NCBI RefSeq assembly: GCF_001544095.1
Contig: NZ_BCPT01000010.1
Location: forward strand, 80,285 to 144,284
Direction: 5' to 3'
DNA from: Enterococcus casseliflavus NBRC 100478
Lineage (GTDB): Bacteria; Bacillota; Bacilli; Lactobacillales; Enterococcaceae
DNA: 64,000 nucleotides
The position numbers and the translations under genes were made by a program. Numbering within the stretch: position 1 is the stretch's first letter; every line of letters starts with the position of its first letter. The notes beneath the pieces are model-generated. The model did no database searches. It saw only the letters and a list, made by a program, of their open reading frames with translations, and was not told the DNA's origin. Shown here piece by piece: positions 54,004 to 61,664 of this stretch.

Positions 54004-55246
54004 CCAAACAACCCATGAAGCAACGACGATCACCATTCCTTACATTGCAGGAGACGGCATCGGTGCCGAGATTTGGCAGGCTGCGCAACCTGTGATTGAT
54101 GCCGCTGTAAATAAAGCCTATGACAATCAACGCCGCATCGAATGGCTGGAAGTTTTAGCTGGAGAAGCCGCCTTTGAACAGACGGGGGAATGGCTGCCGC
54201 AAGCAACCATCGATACGATCAAGGCTCAACAATACGCCTTAAAAGGACCGTTGACTACCCCAATTGGCGAGGGCTTTCGCTCATTGAATGTCACCTTGCG
54301 GCAAACGCTGGATCTTTACGCCTGTGTCAGACCTGTTCGCTATTTTACAGGGGTCCCTTCGCCTTTAAAGCAGCCAGAAAAAACCGATATGGTGATCTTT
54401 CGAGAAAATACTGAAGATGTTTATGCTGGCATCGAATTTGCCAAAGACGACGACGCAACGCAGCGTCTGATCCGGACACTGCAAGCAGACTTTGCTGTCA
54501 AGGCGATTCGTTTTCCTAAAACTGCCGCTATCGGCATCAAGCCGATCTCTTTAGAAGGCAGTCAGCGCTTGATCGCTGCTGCCATTGAGTATGCGATCGC
54601 TCAAAAGCGGCCCACGGTGACACTGGTGCATAAAGGCAATATCATGAAATTTACAGAAGGCGGCTTTAAAAACTGGGGCTATCAGCTTGCAGAGACCGCA
54701 TACGCCGACCAGTGTTTTACAATGAATCAATACAACAAAATCAAAGCAGAAAACGGCTCAAAGGCAGCCGAAGCCGCCCTTGCCTCGGCAAAAGCGGCTG
54801 GGAAAATCGTTGTTAACGACGTGATCGCAGACAACTTTTTACAACAGATCCTTTTGTATCCAGAAAAATTCGACGTCATTGCCACTTGTAATTTGAACGG
54901 CGACTACATTTCTGATGCACTTGCTGCACAAGTCGGCGGCATCGGGATCGCCCCCGGTGCCAATATCAACTACGCTACTGGGGCAGCCATCTTTGAAGCT
55001 ACCCACGGAACAGCACCGGATATCGCAGGACTTGGCAAAGCCAATCCCTGTTCACTGCTGTTGTCAGCGTGCATGCTATTAGAACATTTGAACTGGCCAG
55101 AAGCAGCCCAAATCCTAACACAAGCCATTGAACAAGCCTTGCAAAGTCAACACGTCACTGCTGACTTCGCGCAGTTGATGCCAGAAGCGGTCTGTTTAAC
55201 GACACAAGCGTTTGGTGAACACCTCCTTCAGTTGATCCATTCGTAA
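53996..55246 (+). CDS. icd: Isocitrate dehydrogenase, probably NAD+-dependent
   Basis: The protein has 416 residues. Substrate site: Ser96 in [13 protein letters not shown] with following Arg residues; [41 protein letters not shown] with metal Asp ligands. At the cofactor loop it reads HGTAPDIAG with Asp342-Ile343. In E. coli-type enzymes the equivalent Lys344-Tyr345 bind the NADP phosphate, whereas NAD-dependent prokaryotic enzymes have Asp-Ile. NAD+ preference is thus expected although most annotators would call it NADP-dependent. It makes 2-oxoglutarate for glutamate synthesis. No downstream TCA gene is seen. Confidence 0.93.
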   Translation: MPNQTTHEATTITIPYIAGDGIGAEIWQAAQPVIDAAVNKAYDNQRRIEWLEVLAGEAAFEQTGEWLPQATIDTIKAQQYALKGPLTTPIGEGFRSLNVTLRQTLDLYACVRPVRYFTGVPSPLKQPEKTDMVIFRENTEDVYAGIEFAKDDDATQRLIRTLQADFAVKAIRFPKTAAIGIKPISLEGSQRLIAAAIEYAIAQKRPTVTLVHKGNIMKFTEGGFKNWGYQLAETAYADQCFTMNQYNKIKAENGSKAAEAALASAKAAGKIVVNDVIADNFLQQILLYPEKFDVIATCNLNGDYISDALAAQVGGIGIAPGANINYATGAAIFEATHGTAPDIAGLGKANPCSLLLSACMLLEHLNWPEAAQILTQAIEQALQSQHVTADFAQLMPEAVCLTTQAFGEHLLQLIHS

Positions 55247-55248
55247 AC

Positions 55249-55300
55249 TCAAGCTGTGATTGTGTCGGCATTTGCCTGCTCAATCACAGCTTGATTGCGT
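55249..55300 (+). terminator. Terminator of acnA-icd
   Basis: TCAAGCTGTGATTG (55249-55262) is exactly complementary to CAATCACAGCTTGA (55281-55294); a short T-rich run follows. It lies 2 bases after the stop. Confidence 0.8.
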
Positions 55301-55350
55301 TTTCACCTTTTGAGAAACTATACTTAGAGCATAAAAGGGGGAATTCATTT

Positions 55351-56205
55351 ATGAGTGAATTCAACATGAGAACAATCGGTCAGCAGATCGCTGCCAAATG
55401 CAAAGAAAAAAACCTGACCCAAAGCAACTTGGCCGACCAGTTACTTGTCAGCTATCAGGCGGTCAGTAATTGGGAGCGGGGTAACTCACTGCCGGACATT
55501 GAAAAATTGCCGCAGCTAGCAGCGATTTTAGACCTATCCATCGATGAGCTGTTAGGAAAGCCAGCAGCTGCGGTGCAACATTATCAAGCGGGAACCGCAC
55601 AGCCAGAAGAAATCGCCGAACTAGCTCCGCTGATCAAACCGCAAGAATTGTCAGCGTTGATTCAAGAAGAACCGTTTCAAGAAACTTCTTTAGATCTAGA
55701 CTTATTGCCTAGGCTAGCACCTCATTTGACCAGCGCAGACTTGCAGCACCTGCTAAATGGTGCCGAGAATATCCCAGAAGAGGTACTGGAAGAACTCCTG
55801 CCGTTTTTGAAAAAGCCCCAAGTAGAAGAGCTCCTGAAAGGCAAGCACTATTCCATGGCTTTTTGGGAAGAGGCGGCGCCCTTTTTACCCCCCAACTTTT
55901 TGGCGGAAGAAATCAAAGGCTGGCTTGAAACTCCTGACTTCCGCTTTTCTGAGATTGAAGAACTGCTGCCCTTTTTACCTGCGCCGTATCTGGATGAACT
56001 CCTGCTGACCGCCCTGGAACAGCCAAACGTTACCGCAGCAGAACGCTTGGCTTATGATGAAATCGAAGAACTGCTGCCGTTTCTAACAGAAGCAACGATC
56101 TGCCGGCTCGTTCAAGCACTGCCCTTCTCAACAGATGAGCTGGAAGAGATCGCCCCTTTCCTCTCCTCAAAGAACTTGATTGTCCTTTTAAAAAAAGGAC
56201 ACTAA
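55351..56205 (+). CDS. XRE family regulator with C-terminal helical repeats
   Basis: The protein has 284 residues from the ATG preceded by AAAGGGGGA; the frame upstream overlaps the icd terminator. Residues 7-65 form a Cro/CI helix-turn-helix domain (NLTQSNLADQLLVSYQAVSNWERG). From about residue 90 on the protein is built of roughly seven degenerate helical repeats of about 27-35 residues, each with an (E/D)-E-x-(L/A)-P-(F/L)-L core (for example EELLPFLKKP, EEAAPFLPPN, EELLPFLPAP, EELLPFLTEA, EEIAPFLSSK). Such a HEAT-like array could sense a protein partner. It is monocistronic; the target is unknown. Confidence 0.8.
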   Translation: MSEFNMRTIGQQIAAKCKEKNLTQSNLADQLLVSYQAVSNWERGNSLPDIEKLPQLAAILDLSIDELLGKPAAAVQHYQAGTAQPEEIAELAPLIKPQELSALIQEEPFQETSLDLDLLPRLAPHLTSADLQHLLNGAENIPEEVLEELLPFLKKPQVEELLKGKHYSMAFWEEAAPFLPPNFLAEEIKGWLETPDFRFSEIEELLPFLPAPYLDELLLTALEQPNVTAAERLAYDEIEELLPFLTEATICRLVQALPFSTDELEEIAPFLSSKNLIVLLKKGH

Positions 56206-56223
56206 AAAAACAAGATTCTTCTT

Positions 56224-56290
56224 TACTTTTGGTAAACCACCGTTTATAATTTCGTTAACCAAATAATTTATTTTTAGGTTAACGAAATTA
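56224..56290 (+). promoter_or_regulatory. bioY promoter with BirA-type operator
   Basis: TTTACT (56224-56229) and TATAAT (56247-56252) are 17 bases apart. Overlapping the -10 and start is the palindrome ATTTCGTTAACC (56251-56262), 16 bases, GGTTAACGAAAT (56279-56290), which matches the biotin-repressor (BirA) operator pattern. Biotin-loaded BirA would repress bioY. Confidence 0.82.
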
Positions 56291-56310
56291 TTATTAGAGA
56301 GAAGGATTCG

Positions 56311-56850
56311 ATGAAATTATCATTACGTGAACAAATCCATGCCGCTTTATTTGCGATCATTATTGCTGGTCTTTCCCAACTGACGATTCCATTAGGTTTG
56401 ATCCCATTGACAGGACAAACCTTTGCGATCGGGTTGGCGGTGACTTTCCTCGGCACGCGAACTGGAACGATGGCGATCATCATCTACTTGCTGTTAGGAT
56501 TGATTGGTTTGCCCGTTTTCGCTGGTTTTTCCAGCGGTGTCGGTGTTTTGTTAGGACCAACTGGTGGCTATTTAGTCGGCTTCCTCTTTAATGGATTGCT
56601 TACTGGATTGATCGTAGAAAAAACAGCGTTTCGCTACACAGGAGCAGTGATCGGCAATATTGTCGGTGCGCTGGCAACTTTGTTGTTTGGTACATTATGG
56701 CTGAAATGGAGCACGGGCATGGCATGGCCGGCTGCCTTTAACGGTGGTTTTGTTCTGTTTATTATCCCTGGGATCATCAAAGCCGTTGCCGCAGCTTATC
56801 TAGGTATCTTTTTAAGAAACCGCTTGGCGCAACCATTGGCTTTACGTTAA
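56311..56850 (+). CDS. bioY: Biotin ECF transporter S component BioY
   Basis: The protein has 179 residues with six hydrophobic helices. BioY hallmarks: ALFAIIIAGLSQLTIPLG, IPLTGQTFAIGLAVTFLGTRTG, LGLIGLPVFAGFSSGVGVLLGPTGGYLVGF. It is the substrate-binding membrane subunit of a biotin importer; in Firmicutes it uses the shared ECF ATPases and EcfT encoded elsewhere. The ribosome binding site is AGAGAAGGA. A BirA-type operator precedes it, which supports the substrate. Confidence 0.95.
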   Translation: MKLSLREQIHAALFAIIIAGLSQLTIPLGLIPLTGQTFAIGLAVTFLGTRTGTMAIIIYLLLGLIGLPVFAGFSSGVGVLLGPTGGYLVGFLFNGLLTGLIVEKTAFRYTGAVIGNIVGALATLLFGTLWLKWSTGMAWPAAFNGGFVLFIIPGIIKAVAAAYLGIFLRNRLAQPLALR

Positions 56851-56852
56851 TA

Positions 56853-56940
56853 AAAAACACTCGCGTCATATGTAGCGATTCCCATCAGTTAGCTTTTTCG
56901 TCTAACTTCTGGAAATCGCCGCATCACGCGAGTGTTCTTT
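56853..56940. terminator. Large bidirectional terminator between bioY and the nucleotidyltransferase gene
   Basis: AACACTCGCGT pairs with ACGCGAGTGTT, enclosing an inner helix (GCGATT...AATCGC and AGTTAG...CTAACT). A- and T-rich flanks serve both convergent genes. Confidence 0.82.
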
Positions 56941-56941
56941 T

Positions 56942-57508
56942 TTATTTCTTCCCCTCTTCAATCGAGAGCTGCGGCCAAATTTTCTGCCACTGCTTCATCG
57001 CTTGGCGTTGTCGATAAACCGCAAGATACTGTTCATTTTGGGCAAAATGCGGTGTTGGACGCACCCGAAAACTGCAAATATCCTGCCAACCAAAAGGCGC
57101 CATCAATTCAAGCTTGCCTTGATTCATTCGTGCCGCTACCGCTGTGCAACGCTCTGGAAACTTCGTTAAAGCATCGAAGGTACTTGTATAAGGCGGCTCC
57201 TCGGCAAAATTGTGCTGGTGCATCAACGCTTGGTTACGAACCTCCCAAGGAAATTCGGGAAACGAGCGGCGCAGTTGCGCTTCGATCGCTGCTGTTTCTT
57301 CTATGCTTACAGTCGGATCATAAAACACGACATCAATATCGGTCAGCGGCACCTCCGCTATTTTTCCACTGAGAAACCCCCATAAATAATTCCGCAGGTA
57401 CCCAGCACACAGCCAGCAATCCGACAGCTGCAGCGCTTCAATGATCGTAAGCAGTTGTCGACATTCACGATTTTTTGCAAACAAGTTCTGGATCGCTTGT
57501 CCCTTCAT
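56942..57508 (-). CDS. Nucleotidyltransferase family protein (DUF925)
   Basis: The protein has 188 residues. A G-x-x-RN-x-x-W segment (CAGYLRNYLWGFLSG, about 34-48) and the metal motif DIDVVFYDP (about 57-65), plus CSFRVRPTP, match the DUF925 nucleotidyltransferase family related to poly(A)-polymerase-type folds. The substrate and role are not known. It appears monocistronic and is convergent with bioY. Confidence 0.85.
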   Translation of the reverse strand: MKGQAIQNLFAKNRECRQLLTIIEALQLSDCWLCAGYLRNYLWGFLSGKIAEVPLTDIDVVFYDPTVSIEETAAIEAQLRRSFPEFPWEVRNQALMHQHNFAEEPPYTSTFDALTKFPERCTAVAARMNQGKLELMAPFGWQDICSFRVRPTPHFAQNEQYLAVYRQRQAMKQWQKIWPQLSIEEGKK

Positions 57509-57538
57509 TGGCGTCCTCCTCTAATGGGTTCAGGCTAG

Positions 57539-58288
57539 TTATTTCAAGGTCCAACCACCGTCGATGGGCACGATCGCCCCCTGCAAGTAACTAGCTTGCG
57601 GACTGGCAAGAAAAAGGGTCAGTGCTGCAACTTCTTCTGGTTGCGCCCAACGCTTGACTGGCGTCTCTTCTGCTACCCATTGCGCCATTTTTCCGTCACC
57701 GGCAAAATCAGCCGCATTCATCGGCGTTTGAATCGCACCTGGCGCGATGCCCTTCACCGAGATCCCTTGATCTGCAACATCCAATGCCAACTGTTTGGTA
57801 AACCCGACGATCGCGTGTTTTGCGGTTGTATAGGCGATCCCGCCCCCACCTGCGACCATTCCAGCGATGGACGCCATATTGATGATCGTTCCGCCGCCAT
57901 TGGCTTGCATCAGCGGCAAAATTTCTTTCGTTAAATAAAACATGCTGGAGACATTGGTTTGAAATATCTCCTCCCACTCCATTGACGTCGTCTCAGCGAT
58001 CGTATGATAGCCGTCAAGCTTTCCTGCTGTATTTAACAAGACTGTGATACCGCCAAAGTGCGTCACACAAGCTTGGACCGCTGCAAGACAATTTTCTTTC
58101 ACCGCTAAGTCACAACATGTGCCGAAAAAGCGGGGCTGGGCTAAAAGCGAATCGGGAAACGATTGGCAGTCAACACCAAATACTTGAGCGCCTTCTGCAA
58201 GAAACGCCTCTGCTTGCGCTTTGCCGATGCCTGAAGCAGCCCCTGTGACAAACACAATCGTTTTGTCATCGATCCACGCTGCCGTCAT
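57539..58288 (-). CDS. Short-chain dehydrogenase/reductase (FabG-like)
   Basis: The protein has 249 residues from the ATG that overlaps the DUF2829 stop (ATGA). Classical SDR motifs: cofactor loop TGAASGIG, NTAG (LLNTAGKLDG), catalytic Ser in NMASIAG and YTTAKHA (Tyr-x-x-x-Lys), C-terminal PIDGGWTLK. The acidic residue after the second strand (FGVDCQSF) suggests NAD(H) preference. Substrate unknown; the FabG resemblance is general to the family. It lacks a good ribosome binding site and is probably translated by coupling with the small gene upstream. Confidence 0.9.
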   Translation of the reverse strand: MTAAWIDDKTIVFVTGAASGIGKAQAEAFLAEGAQVFGVDCQSFPDSLLAQPRFFGTCCDLAVKENCLAAVQACVTHFGGITVLLNTAGKLDGYHTIAETTSMEWEEIFQTNVSSMFYLTKEILPLMQANGGGTIINMASIAGMVAGGGGIAYTTAKHAIVGFTKQLALDVADQGISVKGIAPGAIQTPMNAADFAGDGKMAQWVAEETPVKRWAQPEEVAALTLFLASPQASYLQGAIVPIDGGWTLK

Positions 58289-58506
58289 TCCACGATTTTC
58301 CAATCTTCCGCAAGAATGTCGCAAACAGTCGGTGCGAAACTCGAGAATCCCTCATCCGCTGTTTTGATCAAAAAGTAAGGGGTGACTGGGGCATTGTCGT
58401 ACACTTCGCCTTCAACGAATGTCACATAAAGTTCAAAGCCGCCCCAACCTTCACGAATGATTTTTTTACCGGCTTTTAATTCTGGTAAGATTTCTTCAAA
58501 TGTCAT
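58285..58506 (-). CDS. DUF2829 protein (Tad2-like fold family)
   Basis: The protein has 73 residues. The N-terminal part FEEILPELKAGKKIIREGW and the C-terminal LAEDWKIVE with a PYFLIKTADEGFSSFAPT middle are typical of DUF2829. Phage members (Tad2) block the Thoeris defence by sequestering the cyclic ADP-ribose-type signal; other members occur in phages and chromosomes without known function. Here it lies upstream of, and overlaps, an NAD(P)-type dehydrogenase gene. A nucleotide-related ligand is plausible but not shown. Confidence 0.82.
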   Translation of the reverse strand: MTFEEILPELKAGKKIIREGWGGFELYVTFVEGEVYDNAPVTPYFLIKTADEGFSSFAPTVCDILAEDWKIVE

Positions 58507-58591
58507 GATTTTTCTCCTTTGTGTGTTTCTTCTAATGGTTTAAATTGCTTGGAAAATCAATTACGAAAACAAGCAGAACTCGTTTGCTGCG

Positions 58592-59485
58592 CTAATACGG
58601 CAGCAGCGTGATCGCTTGCGCCAATTCCTCTAAAAGATGCGCCGTTTTATAGTCCTCAAATGCCTCATGATGGTTTCGCAGCAGCGTCCGAACTTTCGTT
58701 GGAGAATATGCTTCTGCTAAGTGATTTTCCAAAACGAAGCGTCGGGTCAACTGCCATTCATAATAGTAGCCGAAGGGACGGCAATAGTAGCTGGTTCCCG
58801 CAAGTTCTTTTTTCTCAAAGCGTCGATGGGTATGCCCAAAGACGACTGCCCGCACATTGGCGTACTGATCGATCACTGCGCCAAAATCAGGCGACCCCAA
58901 AAACGCATTTAGGTGGTTCCAGCGGGCGTACTTGCCGGTCTGCCGCACAATAAACGCTTCTTGGGGCACAAAATGCGTAGAAAGAAGAATTTCTTGGTCT
59001 TGCGGCAAATGGGCCAATGTTTCCGCTAAACGCTCATTGATGGCTTGGCTGATCTCCTTATCCGATCCCTTTCGTTGAATCATGCGGTCATACCAAAACA
59101 AATTTTTCAGCCGCAAGATCTCACCTTCACTGGTCAGATCAGAATATTGGTAGTCATACCAGCCATTGATTCCCAACAGCTGTGTTTTTTCTGATAAGCG
59201 ATACGTCTGAAAATTAAGAAAGGCGGGATCATCGAAAGCCTCGATCTCTTGTTCCGTCAAGTCCACCATTTCATGATTGCCCCAGTGAAAGGTCGTTGGC
59301 ACCTGTCGACTTTGAAAAAATGCGACCACGTCTAATAGCCGTTGTTTTTTATTCGCCACATCTCCTGCCAGATGCAGATGGGTCACCTGATTTTGCTGCA
59401 AATAATCAGCGATCAGCTGCAGATGGGGATCGAGTAATTGGTTGATATCGACGTGCAAGTCGCTAATAACCGCCAGCGTGCCCAT
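58592..59485 (-). CDS. Calcineurin-like metallophosphoesterase
   Basis: The protein has 297 residues from the ATG of MGTLAVISDLHVD, one base after the stop of the HesB-like gene. Metal-binding motifs: AVISDLHVD, HLAGDVANK, FHWGNHEMVD and AVVFGHTHRRF. It is a cytosolic phosphoesterase of the broad calcineurin-like superfamily; substrate unknown. No signal peptide. The one-base spacing to the upstream gene and a lack of a strong ribosome binding site indicate translational coupling. Confidence 0.9.
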   Translation of the reverse strand: MGTLAVISDLHVDINQLLDPHLQLIADYLQQNQVTHLHLAGDVANKKQRLLDVVAFFQSRQVPTTFHWGNHEMVDLTEQEIEAFDDPAFLNFQTYRLSEKTQLLGINGWYDYQYSDLTSEGEILRLKNLFWYDRMIQRKGSDKEISQAINERLAETLAHLPQDQEILLSTHFVPQEAFIVRQTGKYARWNHLNAFLGSPDFGAVIDQYANVRAVVFGHTHRRFEKKELAGTSYYCRPFGYYYEWQLTRRFVLENHLAEAYSPTKVRTLLRNHHEAFEDYKTAHLLEELAQAITLLPY

Positions 59486-59486
59486 C

Positions 59487-59864
59487 TCAGCGGCCCGCCG
59501 TCTGCTTTTCGATCCGTAACAATTGGACATCGTTAGCTAAGATCCCGCTATTTCCCACCAATTGCAACCGTTGATAGGTCGGTTCCACCTGCATCCGAGT
59601 CTGTTCTTCTAAATACACCTGAGCCCCTTGCTTCAACCAAATCGTGCCTAAGGGTGTCGTTAAAGGGGTGTCGTAGATCGCCAATCCTTCTTCTGGATAG
59701 CTTTGCGGCACGATGATCAGGCGAAAATGGATGTCCAAACGGCAGGTGATCTCCGTTGCAGGAAACGGACCGACGCCGTCTTCAAAATCCAAATAGAGAC
59801 GATCATCTGGCTGCACATAAGGGGTTATTTTTTCAATTGCTGCTGGCTCAATGGTCAGTTCCAT
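59487..59864 (-). CDS. HesB/IscA-like family protein (YneR type)
   Basis: The protein has 125 residues of A-type carrier fold: DRLYLDFEDGVGPF, RLDIHFRLIIVPQ and GTIWLKQGAQVYLEEQTRMQV. It lacks the three conserved cysteines of IscA/SufA, so it is unlikely to bind an iron-sulfur cluster in the usual way. Similar cysteine-free proteins are widespread in Lactobacillales. It lies 15 bases after the GNAT gene and is coupled to the phosphoesterase. Confidence 0.8.
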   Translation of the reverse strand: MELTIEPAAIEKITPYVQPDDRLYLDFEDGVGPFPATEITCRLDIHFRLIIVPQSYPEEGLAIYDTPLTTPLGTIWLKQGAQVYLEEQTRMQVEPTYQRLQLVGNSGILANDVQLLRIEKQTAGR

Positions 59865-59879
59865 GACGAGAGCCCTCCT

Positions 59880-60449
59880 TTACATGATACGTTTTTTCCA
59901 TTCCTCCAGGGTGATGCCGCGCGTGACTTCATCGATGATTTCTTCACCCGATTTGCGGGCAGCTGGGATCGTTGCTTCCAATTTCATCCCAATTTTCTCC
60001 ATGACCCGTCCAGACTTGGGATTTCGGGCATCATGTCGAGCAAAAATTCGAATCAATTCGAGTGTTTCAAAACCGAAATGCAGCAATGCCATTGCCGCTT
60101 CTGGCATGATCCCTTGCCCCCAATAATCGCGACTTAATGTATAACCGAGTTCAGCGATCTCTTTTTCTGATTCTACCCGCAAATCGATGGTCCCGATCAT
60201 TTTGCCTGAGTCTTTTTCTTCGATCGCAAATTTTCCTAAGGGTGCAGCAACAAAATACTCGGCAATACGCAGTTTTGTTTCTTCAACCGACCCATGTCTA
60301 GCAAAGACGAAGGTCGTCGTTTCTTCATCATTTGCATAGGCAAACATGTCCGCTGCATCTGCCAAGGAAACAGGACGCAAGAGCAGCCTCGGTGTCTCCA
60401 ACCGTTGATTTTCTGCTAACAATAGCAAATGTCGTTCTTTTGTTGTCAT
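59880..60449 (-). CDS. GNAT family N-acetyltransferase (RimJ/RimL-like)
   Basis: The protein has 189 residues from the ATG preceded by AGGGA; a TTG seven codons upstream is a weaker choice. It starts with the RimJ/RimL-type LETPRLLLRPVSLADAADMF, has IGTIDLRVESEKEIAELGYTLSRDYWGQGIMPEA (acetyl-CoA-binding loop) and FARHDARNPKSGRVMEKIGM. Such enzymes acetylate protein N-termini, amino acids or antibiotics; the substrate is unknown. It opens the GNAT, HesB-like, phosphoesterase unit. Confidence 0.9.
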   Translation of the reverse strand: MTTKERHLLLLAENQRLETPRLLLRPVSLADAADMFAYANDEETTTFVFARHGSVEETKLRIAEYFVAAPLGKFAIEEKDSGKMIGTIDLRVESEKEIAELGYTLSRDYWGQGIMPEAAMALLHFGFETLELIRIFARHDARNPKSGRVMEKIGMKLEATIPAARKSGEEIIDEVTRGITLEEWKKRIM

Positions 60450-60556
60450 AGGATCCCTACTTTCTGTCAATACTCTCTCACGATCGCACCCCTCTTTTGC
60501 TATTTGCTGGATATGCTATAATAAGCATAAGTAAACGCTTTGAGGAGGATACTTCA

Positions 60557-61009
60557 ATGTCAGACGAATTAGAAAAACGCCTTGATACAGGAATGTATGG
60601 GACGCCTCGCGTCAACCCAGATGAACAGCGCAAGTATTTAGGCACGTTTCGTGAACGGTGTTATCTTAGTATGACAGTAACAGAAATGAAGAAGAAGGAC
60701 AACCAGAAAACGCTCTTGAACGCCTTACCAGATTATCAAGGAGCGCTCGTGCTACTTAACGGAAAATTGCCAGAATCGATCCAGACCGATTACATCACTT
60801 TACTGACCAAACAACAGATGGAATTTCGGATCGTCTCCGATGCCCAAGATGCTGGTCCAGACAGTATCGGCTTGCTGATTGCTGGGAAAGAAGCCGTCAA
60901 TGAAGACGTCATCGATATCGAAAAAAAATTCCCTGCAGCTGCCGCTCCATCGGATAAAGAGCAGGAACAACCAGAGAAAACGTCATTTTGGAAACGTCTT
61001 TTCCATTAA
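60557..61009 (+). CDS. YueI family protein (DUF1694)
   Basis: The protein has 150 residues from the ATG preceded by GAGGAGG. N-terminus LEKRLDTGMYGTPRVNPDEQRKYLGTFRERCYL is the diagnostic part of YueI/DUF1694, a Firmicutes family with no assigned function; a Lys/Glu/Pro-rich C-terminal tail ends SFWKRLFH, possibly a membrane-touching amphipathic end. It is followed after 14 bases by a second small gene in the same transcript. Confidence 0.88.
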   Translation: MSDELEKRLDTGMYGTPRVNPDEQRKYLGTFRERCYLSMTVTEMKKKDNQKTLLNALPDYQGALVLLNGKLPESIQTDYITLLTKQQMEFRIVSDAQDAGPDSIGLLIAGKEAVNEDVIDIEKKFPAAAAPSDKEQEQPEKTSFWKRLFH

Positions 61010-61023
61010 AAGGAGGAACTATC

Positions 61024-61443
61024 ATGGAACAATCAACACCGCCCTACCTTTCATTAAAGAAAGAACTGCTTGATGCTTTGGATCTGCATATCGATTTGTT
61101 GAAAACGGCACCCACGATCGAATCCAGCCATCTAGATGGCGTATTGTTCATGATGCGCAGCTTGGGTTTTATGCTGGATCGCGCTCCGAAAGTACTCCTG
61201 CTGGAGGATAAGAATGAAATGAACTTTATGATGTTTCAATATTATAGCCTCCTGTCGGAACTGAAGTACAATCTGGTTTTAAACTTTCCCTACGCCTCGA
61301 TTCAAGGCGTACCGTTATTGACCTTGATCCAACGTTTTCCTACCACGTATGAAAAAGAAATGAAACAATGGTGGGAAGCCCGAACGGGTCTCAAGGTGGA
61401 AGAAACAAAACAAACGATTGAGATCGCTGCTTTTGAAGGATAA
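61024..61443 (+). CDS. Small conserved hypothetical protein
   Basis: The protein has 139 residues from the ATG preceded by AAAAGGAGG. All-helical prediction, no signal peptide or membrane span; central segment LDGVLFMMRSLGFMLDRAPK and aromatic-rich MMFQYYSLLSELKYN. Not recognised. It is co-transcribed with the YueI gene and ends 115 bases before a terminator. The gap 61444-61558 holds no gene. Confidence 0.72.
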   Translation: MEQSTPPYLSLKKELLDALDLHIDLLKTAPTIESSHLDGVLFMMRSLGFMLDRAPKVLLLEDKNEMNFMMFQYYSLLSELKYNLVLNFPYASIQGVPLLTLIQRFPTTYEKEMKQWWEARTGLKVEETKQTIEIAAFEG

Positions 61444-61558
61444 GAAGATATAAGAAAGGCTCACGATACTTCCTGCAGATAAAAAGTACTGGATATAATA
61501 GATTGCTAGTGAAGCGAACCATAAAGCAGGACGATAACGTATCTCTCATGATTTCTTC

Positions 61559-61601
61559 AAATAAAAACCAGTCAGAGGCAGTTTCTGACTGGTTTTTATT
61601 A
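61559..61601. terminator. Bidirectional terminator
   Basis: AATAAAAACCAGTCAGA pairs with TCTGACTGGTTTTTATT around GGCAGTT. It serves the YueI operon and the convergent LysM gene. Confidence 0.9.
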
Positions 61602-61664
61602 GTTTTAAGTTGTATTCTTCTTAATTTATATGAAACATCAAAGAATCAACTTAACTTTTTTTAT

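Noticed and set aside
58285..58506. Prophage origin of the DUF2829 gene
   Set aside because: No phage structural, integrase or lysis genes nearby; neighbours are ordinary metabolic genes of similar composition.
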